A stretch of 64,000 nt of DNA from Streptomyces sp. NBC_00390 (GCF_036057275.1 NZ_CP107945.1:6386001-6450000); one strand, 5' to 3'; shown: positions 28,745 to 37,342, counted from the stretch's first letter. Notes: generated by a model from the sequence alone, not told the origin. Translations and numbers: made by a program.

Positions 28745-31651
28745 ATGATCCTGGACGCGAGTCCGGCGCATCCGCTGCGCGCCTGCGCGGCGGTCTTCGT
28801 GCCCGCCGGTCTGCCACGCGAGGGCCGCGTCGCCTTCTGGAACCCGGACGGCGGCCCGGTTCCGGACCTGGTGGGTGCCGAGGCCGAAGCGCCGGGTGCC
28901 GCAGACGGCGGCAGCGGCCGGCTCACCGTCGTGCGGCCGCACGGCGCAGGGGTGCGCAGCCGCACCGTGCCCGCCGTGCTGCTGCCGGTGGTCGAGGCCC
29001 TGCCACTGCTGGCCCGGGCCCGTCACGATCCGGCCGCACACCCTGCGGCAGCCTGCTGGGGTGCCGCCGCGCTGCACGCCCTTCATCTGGTGGCCCGCGG
29101 CCGTCTGCTGCCCGGCCTGACCGCGCACGACCACGACGCCTGGCGGGCCGGACCGCTGGACGCCGACGACATCGCCCAGCTGCGCGCCATCGCGGCCGCC
29201 ATGCCGTACGAAGCGCATGCCGCGCCCTTTCCCGGGCTGCGCCCGCTGCGGCTGCCCGACCCAGAGGCCCTGGTGCGCGCATTCTTCGACGCGGTCGCCG
29301 ACACCCTGCCGCGTACCCCGGCCGCCGCGCACGCCGCGGGTGCGCCCTTCGCGGCGGCGGGTGCACAGCATCTGCCTGCCGCGCGCGAGTGGGCCGCCGA
29401 GGCGGCAGCGGGCATGGACGCCGGGGTGCGCGTCTCGCTGCGCCTGGACCTGTCCGCGTTCGAGCTCTTCGACAAGGCCGACGAGGACGGCGCCGAGCGC
29501 AGTGCCGGTGCCGCCCTGGTCCAGGTGCACAGCCTTGCCGACCCGACGCTCGTGAGGGACGCCGCACGGCTGTGGGCGGGCGACGGCGACGAGCACTTCG
29601 GGCCCCGCGCCCGGATCGATGCCGTGCTGGCACTGCGCCGCGCCGCCCGGGTCTGGTCGCCGCTGACGCGGTTGCTGGAGCGGGACGTGCCGGACGTGCT
29701 GCCGCTGACCGAGGACGAGCTGTACGAGCTGCTGGGGCCCGGCGCGGCGCGCCTGGACGCCGCAGGAGTCGCCGTCCACTGGCCCAGGGAGCTGGCGCGG
29801 ACTCTCACGGCCGCGGCGGTCGTACGGCCCGCGCCCGGCTCGGCCACCGACGGCACGCCGTTCTTCGACAGCGATGAACTACTCAAGTTCAACTGGCAGT
29901 TGGCGTTGGACGGCGAGCCGCTCACCGAGCGGGAGATGGACGCTCTGGCCGAGTCCCACCGTCCTGTCGTCAGGCTGCGGGACCGGTGGGTCGTGGTCGA
30001 TCCCGATCTCGTACGCAAGGCGCGCAAGCGGGAGTTGGGGCTGCTCGAGCCCGTCGACGCGCTCGCCGTCGCGCTGACCGGTACCGCCGAGGTGGACGGC
30101 GAGACGGTGGAGGCGGTGCCGACCGGCGCGCTGGAGAGCCTGCGTGACCGGCTCAGCGCCGTGGCCGCTCCCGTCGAGGCACCGGCCGGTCTGCATGCCA
30201 CCCTGCGCGAGTACCAGCTGCGCGGGCTGGCCTGGCTGGATCTGATGACCGGCCTCGGGCTCGGCGGCTGCCTCGCCGACGACATGGGGCTCGGCAAGAC
30301 GGTCACCGTGATCGCCCTGCATCTGCGCCGCGCACGCCAGGCACCGACTCTCGTCGTCTGCCCGGCCTCGCTCCTCGGCAACTGGCAGCGGGAGATCGCC
30401 CGTTTCGCCCCTGGCGTGCCGGTGCGCCGCTTCCACGGCACCGACCGCTCCCTGCCCGGACCGGACGACGAGCCCGGTGGCACGTTCGACGCCGGGACCG
30501 GCGAGGCGCCGGCCGGCGGCTTCGTGCTGACCACCTACGGCACGATGCGCACCAGCGCCGAGCGGCTGGCCGCGCACACCTGGGGCATGGTGGTCGCCGA
30601 CGAGGCGCAGCACGTGAAGAACCCGTTCTCGGCGACCGCCAAGGCGCTGCGCACCATTGCGACCCCGGCCCGCGTCGCCCTGACCGGCACCCCGGTGGAG
30701 AACAACCTCTCCGAGCTGTGGGCGCTGCTCGACTGGACGACACCGGGTCTGCTCGGCCCGCTGGGGGCCTTCCGTGCCCGCCATGCCCGCCTGGTGGAGC
30801 TGGGTGAGGACGACGAGGCGGCCCAGCGGCTGGCCCGGCTGGTCCGCCCCTTCCTGCTGCGGCGCAGGAAGTCCGATCCGGGCATCGTTCCGGAGCTCCC
30901 GCCGAAGACCGAGACCGACCATCCCGTCGCGCTCACCCGCGAACAGGCGTCCTTGTACGAAGCGGTCGTGCGGGAGGCGATGGCAGCGATCGAGGGCGCG
31001 CAGGGCATCGCCCGCCGCGGCCTCGTGATGAAGCTGCTGACCGCCCTCAAGCAGATCTGCAACCATCCGGCGCAGTTTCTCAAGGAGTCCGGGACGGCCG
31101 GCGCCGGCCCCCGGCTCGCCGGCCGCTCCGGCAAACTCGCCCTCCTGGACGAGCTGCTGGACACGATCCTGTCGGAGGACGGCTCGGTCCTGGTCTTCAC
31201 CCAGTACGTAACCATGGCCCGGCTGCTGTCGGCCCATCTCGCGGCCCGCGCGATCCCGAGCCTGCTCCTGCACGGCGGCACGCCGGTGGCCGAGCGCGAG
31301 CGCATGGTCGACCGTTTCCAGTCCGGTGAGGTCCCGGTGTTCATCCTCTCCCTGAAGGCGGCAGGCACCGGCCTGAACCTCACCCGTGCCGGTCATGTCG
31401 TCCACTTCGACCGCTGGTGGAACCCCGCGGTGGAGGAGCAGGCGACCGACCGGGCGTACCGCATCGGCCAGACCCAGCCCGTACAGGTCCACCGGCTGGT
31501 GGCGGAGGGCACCGTGGAGGACCGCATCGCCGAGATGCTCGCCGCCAAGCGGGCGCTGGCGGACGCGGTTCTGGGCACGGGCGAGGCGGCCCTGACCGAG
31601 CTGACCGACCGTGAGCTGGCCGATCTCGTCTCCCTGCGGAGGTCCGCATGA
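28745..31651 (+). CDS. SNF2-family DEAD/DEAH helicase
   Basis: A 968-residue ATP-driven nucleic-acid translocase. An N-terminal ~430-residue region of the bacterial SNF2-associated type is followed by the motor: motif I 'DDMGLGKTVT', motif II 'DEAQ' (VVADEAQHVKNP) and the helicase C block with 'ATDRAYRIGQTQPVQVH'. ATG at 28745 has GAGGGGAGG at the right spacing; a GTG at 28736 is the alternative. Its stop overlaps the SWIM-protein start (ATGA), a pairing seen widely in Actinobacteria. A role in DNA repair or transcription recycling is plausible but unproven. Confidence 0.9.
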   Translation: MILDASPAHPLRACAAVFVPAGLPREGRVAFWNPDGGPVPDLVGAEAEAPGAADGGSGRLTVVRPHGAGVRSRTVPAVLLPVVEALPLLARARHDPAAHPAAACWGAAALHALHLVARGRLLPGLTAHDHDAWRAGPLDADDIAQLRAIAAAMPYEAHAAPFPGLRPLRLPDPEALVRAFFDAVADTLPRTPAAAHAAGAPFAAAGAQHLPAAREWAAEAAAGMDAGVRVSLRLDLSAFELFDKADEDGAERSAGAALVQVHSLADPTLVRDAARLWAGDGDEHFGPRARIDAVLALRRAARVWSPLTRLLERDVPDVLPLTEDELYELLGPGAARLDAAGVAVHWPRELARTLTAAAVVRPAPGSATDGTPFFDSDELLKFNWQLALDGEPLTEREMDALAESHRPVVRLRDRWVVVDPDLVRKARKRELGLLEPVDALAVALTGTAEVDGETVEAVPTGALESLRDRLSAVAAPVEAPAGLHATLREYQLRGLAWLDLMTGLGLGGCLADDMGLGKTVTVIALHLRRARQAPTLVVCPASLLGNWQREIARFAPGVPVRRFHGTDRSLPGPDDEPGGTFDAGTGEAPAGGFVLTTYGTMRTSAERLAAHTWGMVVADEAQHVKNPFSATAKALRTIATPARVALTGTPVENNLSELWALLDWTTPGLLGPLGAFRARHARLVELGEDDEAAQRLARLVRPFLLRRRKSDPGIVPELPPKTETDHPVALTREQASLYEAVVREAMAAIEGAQGIARRGLVMKLLTALKQICNHPAQFLKESGTAGAGPRLAGRSGKLALLDELLDTILSEDGSVLVFTQYVTMARLLSAHLAARAIPSLLLHGGTPVAERERMVDRFQSGEVPVFILSLKAAGTGLNLTRAGHVVHFDRWWNPAVEEQATDRAYRIGQTQPVQVHRLVAEGTVEDRIAEMLAAKRALADAVLGTGEAALTELTDRELADLVSLRRSA

Positions 31652-32967
31652 ACAGGCCGGACCGCGCGCGCACCGGGCCCGCCCGTCCCGGATCCCGTTC
31701 CGGATCCCTGCCCGGGCACGACGACCACCGCCGTACCTTCCCCGCCCTGGAGCCGCTCGGCGGCGAGGAGGCCGCGGCCACCTGGTGGGGCCATGCCTGG
31801 GTGGACGCCCTGGAGGACATGGCCCTCGACCAGGCCCGGCTGCTCCGCGGCCGTGCCTATGCCCGCGGGGGGAACGTCGCGGCGATCACCGTCACCCCCG
31901 GCCGCGTCCTGGCGTACGTCCACGGCAGCAGGCCGCGCCCGTACCGCACGGAGATCCGCCTGCGCACCCTCACCGACGACGAGTGGGACGACTTCCTCGC
32001 AGCCGCCGCGGCCCGGCCGGACCACATCGCGGCGCTGCTCGACAAGGACGTGCCGCACGGCCTGGCGGCCGCCGTCGATCTGCTGCCCGCACCCGGCGAC
32101 CTGATCCCCGACTGTTCCTGCCCGGACGACGGTTATCCCTGCAAGCATGTGGCGGCCCTGTGCTACCAGACGGCCAGACTGCTGGACCAGGACCCGTTCG
32201 TGCTGTTCCTGATGCGCGGTCGCGGCGAGCGGGAGCTCCTCGCCGCTCTGGCCCGCCGCAATGCCACACGATCGGCTGCCGAGCGGACCACCACCGCGGC
32301 CGACGCCCCCATGGCGACCGTCCCCGCCCGCGCGGCCGTCGCCGAGACGTCGCGGCCCGCGCTTCCGCCGCCCTTCCCGGCCCCCGACCGGGCCGGCCGG
32401 CCGCCGTCGTATCCGCAGGCGCCCGGCGCGCCCGACCCGCTCGCGCTGGACCTGCTGGCCGGCGAGGCCGCCGCACGCGCCCACACTCTCCTGGTCACCG
32501 GGCGGGATCCCGTCGCGCACCTGACGCAATGGCAGGACGCGGTCCGGCTGGCCGCAGGCCACCCCGGCTCGGGGCTGACGGCCTCCACCCGCACCCTCTA
32601 CCGCGATCTCGCAGCGGCCTCCGGCCGCACCCCCACCGACCTGGCGCGCGCCGTCGCCGCCTGGCGGCAGGGCGGACCTGCGGCCCTCGCCGTACTGGAA
32701 GAGCCGTGGGACCCGCCCGCGGGCCCCTTCGACCGGGCCCGGCCCGCTCTCATCGCCGCGGACTTCCCGCCGTTCCGCCCCTGGCGCAACCAGCTCGCCA
32801 GCCTCCCCCAGCCTCCGGGCGGGGGTGCCCCCCTGCTGCAGCTGCGCTTCGGCCGCGACGGCCTCTGGTACGGCTACGAGTCGGACCCGGACCGTGAGGA
32901 CTGGTGGCCACGGGGGACCCCCGACGCGGACCCGGTGGGAGCGCTCACCTCCTTTGCCGGCGGCTGA
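31648..32967 (+). CDS. SWIM zinc-finger protein
   Basis: A 439-residue protein with a SWIM zinc finger, C-x-C-x6-C-x-H (Cys156, Cys158, Cys165, His167 in 'CSCPDDGYPCKHVAALCY'), predicted to bind DNA or protein. The remaining C-terminal half is helical with Ala/Pro-rich spacers and has no recognised domain. It is coupled to the SNF2 helicase by a four-base overlap, so the two probably work together. Confidence 0.87.
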   Translation: MNRPDRARTGPARPGSRSGSLPGHDDHRRTFPALEPLGGEEAAATWWGHAWVDALEDMALDQARLLRGRAYARGGNVAAITVTPGRVLAYVHGSRPRPYRTEIRLRTLTDDEWDDFLAAAAARPDHIAALLDKDVPHGLAAAVDLLPAPGDLIPDCSCPDDGYPCKHVAALCYQTARLLDQDPFVLFLMRGRGERELLAALARRNATRSAAERTTTAADAPMATVPARAAVAETSRPALPPPFPAPDRAGRPPSYPQAPGAPDPLALDLLAGEAAARAHTLLVTGRDPVAHLTQWQDAVRLAAGHPGSGLTASTRTLYRDLAAASGRTPTDLARAVAAWRQGGPAALAVLEEPWDPPAGPFDRARPALIAADFPPFRPWRNQLASLPQPPGGGAPLLQLRFGRDGLWYGYESDPDREDWWPRGTPDADPVGALTSFAGG

Positions 32968-33296
32968 CGGGCCGGCTGCCTCACGGCATCGCGGCCACAC
33001 CGGCGCACGGCGTACCCGCCTTCGGACGTATGCGCGACCGTTGTCGACGTCCGGATCCCGATCCGGGACCGGACCCCTGCCCCTCGGTGTGCCCGCCATT
33101 GCCACCGAGCTCGCAGAACGGCCGCCCGCGCCGACCGCGCGACCCGCGGACGCCGTATCCAGAAGGGTGACGGCCAGTTCGACACATTGCCCACCCGATG
33201 GGGTGAATGGAGGTTTCACCAGAACCGATGAGGCCTCGCGGCGTTATTTCCGGTGCGGGCGAGTGTCCCGAGATTATCTTCCGAAAGCAGGGAACT
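32968..33296 (+). other. Intergenic region upstream of the chaplin gene
   Basis: 329 bases without a credible gene. An inverted repeat GGTGAA-N7-TTCACC at 33202-33220 could be an operator, about 75 bases before the chaplin start. A sigma-BldN type promoter was looked for but not clearly seen. Confidence 0.4.
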
Positions 33297-33989
33297 ATGA
33301 GGCAGGTTCACCGAAAGGGCCTGACCACCGTGATGCTCACGGGTGGCGCGTTGGCCATGGCGACGGGATACGCGCAGGCGGACTCCAGCGCGAGCGGCGG
33401 CGCGTCCAACTCGCCGGGAGTGCTGGCCGGCAATGCGGTGCAGATCCCGGTGAACGTTCCGGTCAACGTGTGCGGCAACACGGTCGACGTCGTCGGTCTG
33501 CTGAACCCGGCGGCCGGCAACCGATGCTCCAACGACTCGAGCGGTGCCGCCGCCTCCGGCGGCTCGCGTGCCGGCGTCGCGCACCAGGGCGGCACCCGCG
33601 CCCCGGGCACTCTCGCCGACGGCGGCGGCGCGAGGGCCGACGGTGCAGCGGAGAACTCCCCGGGCGTCCTCAGCGGCAACGGCGTCCAGCTGCCCGTCGA
33701 CGTGCCGCTCAATGTCAGCGGCAACTCGGTGAACGTCGTCGGCATCGGCAACCCCGCCGTCGGCAACTCGTCGGAGAACGTATCGGGCAAGCCGCCGGTC
33801 ACACCGCCGAGGACCGTACCGCCGCAGACCGAGCCGCCCCTCGGTGAGAGCGGCACCAGGGGCCCGTCCCTGGCGCAGACCGGCAGTGACGCGCTGGCGT
33901 TCGCCGTACCTGCGGGTGCGACCATGCTGCTCGGCGGCCTGGTGCTCTACCGCCGCTTCCGGCCCGCGCAGCAGTCGGCGCGCGCCTGA
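33297..33989 (+). CDS. Long chaplin with sortase signal
   Basis: A 230-residue surface protein. A signal peptide (residues 1-28, ending 'GYAQA') is followed by two chaplin domains: residues ~38-80 ('NSPGVLAGNAVQIPVNVPVNVCGNTVDVVG', with Cys59 and Cys77) and ~117-160 ('NSPGVLSGNGVQLPVDV...', no cysteines). A Pro/Thr linker leads to the sorting signal LAQTG, a hydrophobic stretch and a basic tail, as in sortase-anchored ChpA-C. Chaplins assemble into amyloid rodlets that let aerial hyphae leave the water film. Its presence is strong evidence for a streptomycete. Confidence 0.9.
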   Translation: MRQVHRKGLTTVMLTGGALAMATGYAQADSSASGGASNSPGVLAGNAVQIPVNVPVNVCGNTVDVVGLLNPAAGNRCSNDSSGAAASGGSRAGVAHQGGTRAPGTLADGGGARADGAAENSPGVLSGNGVQLPVDVPLNVSGNSVNVVGIGNPAVGNSSENVSGKPPVTPPRTVPPQTEPPLGESGTRGPSLAQTGSDALAFAVPAGATMLLGGLVLYRRFRPAQQSARA

Positions 33990-33994
33990 CCCGG

Positions 33995-34642
33995 CTACGA
34001 GCACCACGACGCCAGCACCGCGTCGATCGCCGACGCCACCCGCGCCCGCGCCTCGTGGCGGCTGACCCCGGCCATCAACAGCGCGTCGTACGGGGTGTCG
34101 AGATGCCGTACGGAAGCCCGGACAGCGGCGGTGACCGCCTCCTGCTCCATAGAGCGGCCCGCCGCAGTCCGGCCCACCCGGCCGCTGCCGCGCACCGAGG
34201 CATGCGCGGCGATGCCGGCGGCCCGCTCGGCAGGACAGCCCGGAAACAGCCGGCGGATCTCGGCGCACAGTTCGGCGGTGAACCGCACGTCCTCGGCCGC
34301 CCTCCGTACGGCGTCCCGCTCCCGACGCCGGGCCCGGGCCTCCGCATCGGCGAGGCAGGCCGACTCGGCGCGGGCGAGTGCCGCCTCCTCGACCAGCAGC
34401 CCCTGGCGCTCGTAGCGCCCCCGGCGCCGGTGGAAGCGCACCACGACCGCGCACAGTGAACTGGCCTCGCGCGCCCGCCGGGTGAGCGCCGCACTGCCCC
34501 GCGGCAGATACACCAGATGGGCAAGATCCGCGCAGTCCAGGCAGATGGGGCGACGGAACTCGAGCACATGCAGCGTGAGCGGTCCGCGGCGGCACTCCGC
34601 GCAGTGCTTGTCCTTCAGTGGTTCTATGACCACCAGGTCCAT
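33995..34642 (-). CDS. DUF2293 domain protein
   Basis: A 215-residue protein with N-terminal CxxC pairs ('HCAECRRG', 'CLDCADLAHLV') suggesting a small zinc site, and a C-terminal DUF2293-like helical region ('LFPGCPAERAAGIAAHAS...RVGRTAAGR'). Function unknown. It is convergent with the chaplin gene (5-bp gap). Confidence 0.75.
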   Translation of the reverse strand: MDLVVIEPLKDKHCAECRRGPLTLHVLEFRRPICLDCADLAHLVYLPRGSAALTRRAREASSLCAVVVRFHRRRGRYERQGLLVEEAALARAESACLADAEARARRRERDAVRRAAEDVRFTAELCAEIRRLFPGCPAERAAGIAAHASVRGSGRVGRTAAGRSMEQEAVTAAVRASVRHLDTPYDALLMAGVSRHEARARVASAIDAVLASWCS

Positions 34643-34687
34643 GCCCGGAGCGTACCCACACGCACTGCCCCGCTACGCTCGGCCCTC

Positions 34688-35659
34688 ATGACGCTGCACT
34701 GTGCCGTTCTCGACGACTTCCAGGGGGTCGCACTCTCCCACGCGGACTGGTCCTCGCTCGGGAATGCCGTCGAAGTCCGGGCGCTTCGCACCCATTTCAC
34801 CTCCGAGGAGGACGTCGCCGACGCCGTCGGCGACTGCGAGATCCTGGTCGTGATGCGTGAGCGCACCCCCTTCGGCGCGTCCCTCTTCGCCCGGCTGCCG
34901 CGGCTGCGCCTGCTGATCACCTCGGGCATGCGCAATGCCTCGATCGATCTCGCGGCGGCCGCCCGGCACGGCGTCACCGTGTGCGGCACCGCCAGCAGTT
35001 CCACACCGCCCGCCGAGCTGACCTGGGCGCTGATTCTGGGCCTCGCCCGCCATGTCGTCGAGGAGAGCACCGCTCTGCGACACGGCGGCGCCTGGCAGTC
35101 CACGATCGGCAGCGACCTGCACGGGCGCCGCCTCGCCCTCCTCGGCCTGGGGAAGATCGGCACCCAGGTCGCCCGAGTGGGACAGGCCTTCGGTATGGAG
35201 GTGATGGCCTGGAGCCGGAACCTCACCGCCGAGCGGGCCGCCGAACACGGCGTCGTACGGGCGAAGTCGCTGGACGAGCTCCTCGAGGCTGGTGACGTCG
35301 TGTCGGTGCATCTGCAGCTCAGCGACCGCACCCGGGGTCTGATCGGCGCGGCCGAGCTGCGGCGGATGCACGGTACCGCGTACCTCGTCAACACCTCGCG
35401 GGCAGCGATCGTCGATCAGCAGGCGCTCGCCCGTGCCCTGCACGAGGGCTGGATCGCCGGAGCGGCGTCGGACGTCTTCGAGACCGAGCCACTGCCGGCC
35501 GACGACCCGCTGCGTACGGTTCCCCGCTTCCTCGGGCTGCCGCATCTCGGCTATGTCACCCACGGCAACTATGAGCGCTACTACGGCGAAGCGGTCGAGA
35601 ACATCGCCGCATACCTCGCGGGCACGCCGGTCCGTACGCTCACCGAGGCGGCCGGGTAG
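34688..35659 (+). CDS. D-2-hydroxyacid dehydrogenase
   Basis: A 323-residue NAD-dependent oxidoreductase of the D-isomer 2-hydroxyacid family. The dinucleotide-binding motif is 'LALLGLGKIGTQVA', the conserved Arg/Glu region 'VNTSRAAIVDQQALARAL' follows, and 'GLPHLGYVT' carries the catalytic His. The substrate (glyoxylate, hydroxypyruvate or phosphoglycerate-like) cannot be told. ATG at 34688; it is monocistronic. Confidence 0.88.
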   Translation: MTLHCAVLDDFQGVALSHADWSSLGNAVEVRALRTHFTSEEDVADAVGDCEILVVMRERTPFGASLFARLPRLRLLITSGMRNASIDLAAAARHGVTVCGTASSSTPPAELTWALILGLARHVVEESTALRHGGAWQSTIGSDLHGRRLALLGLGKIGTQVARVGQAFGMEVMAWSRNLTAERAAEHGVVRAKSLDELLEAGDVVSVHLQLSDRTRGLIGAAELRRMHGTAYLVNTSRAAIVDQQALARALHEGWIAGAASDVFETEPLPADDPLRTVPRFLGLPHLGYVTHGNYERYYGEAVENIAAYLAGTPVRTLTEAAG

Positions 35660-35674
35660 CCCCCGAGGCGGCCC

Positions 35675-36133
35675 TCAGCGGACTCCCGGAGCCGCGGCGC
35701 CGATGAACTCCGACAGCGTCTCGCGGGCCTGCTCGGAACGTTCCGCCCGGTCGTCCTCGTCCTGCGCCTCGTGCATGCAGTTGGTCACCTCGAAGGCGGC
35801 TGCGGCAAGCTCCAGCGCCGCCGTGTCGTCACATACCAACTGGACGCGGATCAGCGACTGATGGGCGGCGGATCGCAGGCGGTAGGAGTCGATCCGGGAC
35901 TGTTCGGCCACCGCGCTGCCCGGGGCGTCCTGGGCCCGGTGCCAGCGGTCGTTCTGACCGCGCCGGTAGTCGACGAGCGCGTCCGCGAACGAGCTGTACG
36001 CCGAGATCCGTTCCTGGCGAAGCTGTTCGGCGCGGGTGAGGGCGGCGGTCCGCTCAGCCGTCTGCCGCTGGAAGAAGTGGGTCGCCACCGAGCCGAGCAG
36101 GGTGCCTACGACCGCGATGACGGCTGTCCACAT
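35675..36133 (-). CDS. Membrane-anchored coiled-coil protein of unknown function
   Basis: A 152-residue protein with one N-terminal membrane helix (MWTAVIAVVGTLLGSVATHF) and a charged helical cytoplasmic or external body with heptad character ('RTAALTRAEQLRQERISAYSSFADALVDYR'). No family recognised. It diverges from the conserved gene at 36202. Confidence 0.65.
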   Translation of the reverse strand: MWTAVIAVVGTLLGSVATHFFQRQTAERTAALTRAEQLRQERISAYSSFADALVDYRRGQNDRWHRAQDAPGSAVAEQSRIDSYRLRSAAHQSLIRVQLVCDDTAALELAAAAFEVTNCMHEAQDEDDRAERSEQARETLSEFIGAAAPGVR

Positions 36134-36201
36134 GGTGCCTCGATTCCCGTGCTCCGAATAATCGATCGATCGATTCGAGCGGTACTGCTAGCTTCACCTG
36201 C

Positions 36202-36933
36202 GTGGCGAAACTCAATCAGATCATCGCAGTGGAGAAAGGCGTCAAGTCCAAGGCGCATCAGGACCTGACGGCCGCCCATCACGGGCTCCAGAAGCCTGCC
36301 CTGCTCGCCGGTATCTCGCGGACGTACCAGCCGAAGGACGAGGAGGGCGAGCAGCTGCCGCCCGAGTCCACCCGGGTGCAGGTCAAGGCCGAGGACGTGC
36401 TGCGCGAGACGGCCAAGACGCTGACCAGGCTGTTCGATGTGACCGCCACCAAGGACTGGGCCAACTGCGCGGCGCGCGCGGATGTGACCGTGGACGGGCG
36501 CGCGCTGGTGAGCGATGTGCCGGTGGCGTATCTGCTCTTCCTCGAGAAGCAGCTGACCGACATCAACACCTTCGTGCGCAAGCTTCCGGTGCTGGACGCC
36601 TCCGAGTCGTGGACGCAGGACCCGTCGACCGACGCCTGGAAGACCGAGGCCGTGCGGACGCTGCGGACCAAGAAGGTGCCGCGCAACCATGTGAAGGCCG
36701 AAGCCACCGAGAAGCACCCGGCGCAGGTCGAGGTGTACTACGAGGACGTGCCGGTGGGTTACTGGACCACCGTGAAGTTCTCCGGCGCGCTGCCGGCCCG
36801 GCGGGTGAACGAGCTCCTGGACCGGGTGGAGAAGCTCCAGCAGGCCGTGAAGTTCGCTCGTGAGGAGGCGAACGGCGCGGAGGTCACCGACCGGCGGGTG
36901 GGTGACGCGGTCTTCGGCTATCTCTTCGGATAG
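36202..36933 (+). CDS. Conserved actinobacterial protein of unknown function (possibly DUF7873) next to Y-RNA-like genes
   Basis: A 243-residue soluble protein beginning 'KLNQIIAVEKGVKSKAHQDL', which I recognise as very conserved among Actinobacteria but cannot assign to a function. It has no signal peptide or membrane segment; it is rich in charged residues and contains 'LPARRVNELLDRVEKLQQAVKFARE', a probable C-terminal helix. GTG at 36202 is the only sensible start. A terminator follows at 36945, then the two tRNA-mimic RNAs. The physical link suggests it acts in the same RNA pathway (inference). Confidence 0.75.
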   Translation: MAKLNQIIAVEKGVKSKAHQDLTAAHHGLQKPALLAGISRTYQPKDEEGEQLPPESTRVQVKAEDVLRETAKTLTRLFDVTATKDWANCAARADVTVDGRALVSDVPVAYLLFLEKQLTDINTFVRKLPVLDASESWTQDPSTDAWKTEAVRTLRTKKVPRNHVKAEATEKHPAQVEVYYEDVPVGYWTTVKFSGALPARRVNELLDRVEKLQQAVKFAREEANGAEVTDRRVGDAVFGYLFG

Positions 36934-36944
36934 CCCCATGAACC

Positions 36945-36970
36945 CCCCGTCCGCCGGAGCGCGGGCGGGG
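36945..36970 (+). terminator. Terminator hairpin between the conserved gene and the Y-RNA-like genes
   Basis: CCCCGTCCGC (36945-36954) pairs with GCGGGCGGGG (36961-36970), a 10-bp stem with one G-U and a 6-nt loop, 11 bases after the stop. It separates the coding gene from the RNA genes, though read-through could feed them. Confidence 0.6.
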
Positions 36971-36987
36971 TGCGCGAGGAGCGCAAA

Positions 36988-37123
36988 GCTGAAACTGAAG
37001 CTTGTCGTGAACCACGCGGTCCCAGTGGAGGTTCGAGTCCTCCCCCCGGCACCACAGGCCGGGGTGGCCCAACTCGGCAGAGGCAGACCGCGATGAATCT
37101 CAGACTCTCGCTCCAGACTCAGC
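36988..37123 (+). ncRNA. Y-RNA-like RNA A with circularly permuted tRNA-like domain
   Basis: Order along the DNA: lower-stem 5' strand (GCTGA 36988-36992, CTG 36995-36997, AGC 36999-37001), CGCGGTC (37015-37021), a 5-nt 'variable' stretch, T-arm (GGAGG-TTCGAGT-CCTCC, 37027-37043), acceptor 3' strand CCCCGGC (37044-37050), A and CCA, then CAG and acceptor 5' strand GCCGGGG (37058-37064), TG, D-arm with GG in its loop (37067-37084), GACCGCG (37086-37092, exact complement of 37015-37021), then GCT, CAG and TCAGC (37110-37123), which close the lower stem. All tRNA arms are present but the 3' half precedes the 5' half and the acceptor is capped. This is the design of YrlA-type bacterial Y RNAs, which bind Ro60/Rsr. 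Ends are approximate. Confidence 0.68.
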
Positions 37124-37127
37124 ATTC

Positions 37128-37288
37128 GCCGCTCATCGCCGGATCGACCGGGCCCGGGCCCTGGTGCGTCGAAATGCCAGTTCGAATCTGGTCCGCCGAG
37201 CTCGATCGGCGGTGGTCCAAAGGCAGGACGCGACGCAATGACGACTGACCCGGGTCCTCAAGTGTGCCGGCGTGTGATCGTGAGCGGC
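37128..37288 (+). ncRNA. Y-RNA-like RNA B with circularly permuted tRNA-like domain
   Basis: Same order as RNA A, with different sequence but conserved pairing. The lower stem is GCCGCTCA (37128-37135) with TGAGCGGC (37281-37288), then CGCCGG (37137-37142) with CCGGCG (37267-37272) leaving an 8-nt bulge, then 37150-37158 with 37249-37257. TGCGTCG (37165-37171) pairs with CGACGCA (37231-37237). T-arm GCCAG-TTCGAAT-CTGGT (37176-37192); acceptor CCGCCGA (37193-37199) pairs exactly with TCGGCGG (37206-37212); D-arm GTCC-AAAGGCA-GGAC (37215-37229). No CCA is encoded. ATGA follows the upper stem in both RNAs (37093, 37238). The independent pairing in two copies argues strongly for a real structured RNA. 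Confidence 0.68.
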
Positions 37289-37295
37289 ATTCACA

Positions 37296-37326
37296 GGGCT
37301 CGGGGGCAGGCTACGCCCCCGGGCCC
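37296..37326 (+). terminator. Terminator of the Y-RNA-like genes (possibly bidirectional)
   Basis: GGGCTCGGGGGC (37296-37307) pairs with GCCCCCGGGCCC (37315-37326), 12 bp with one G-U and a 7-nt loop, followed by a pyrimidine-rich CTCCTTTCTCCC. It lies between RNA B and the convergent aminotransferase gene and can serve both. Confidence 0.75.
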
Positions 37327-37342
37327 GCTCCTTTCTCCCGGG

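Noticed and set aside
36964..37054. An ordinary tRNA ending in the CCA at 37052-37054
   Set aside because: The candidate 5' acceptor strand (GGCGGGG) has a mismatch, the D-arm lacks normal features and the anticodon loop has eight bases with no T33. The exact complement of the acceptor is downstream (37058-37064), so the permuted reading fits far better.
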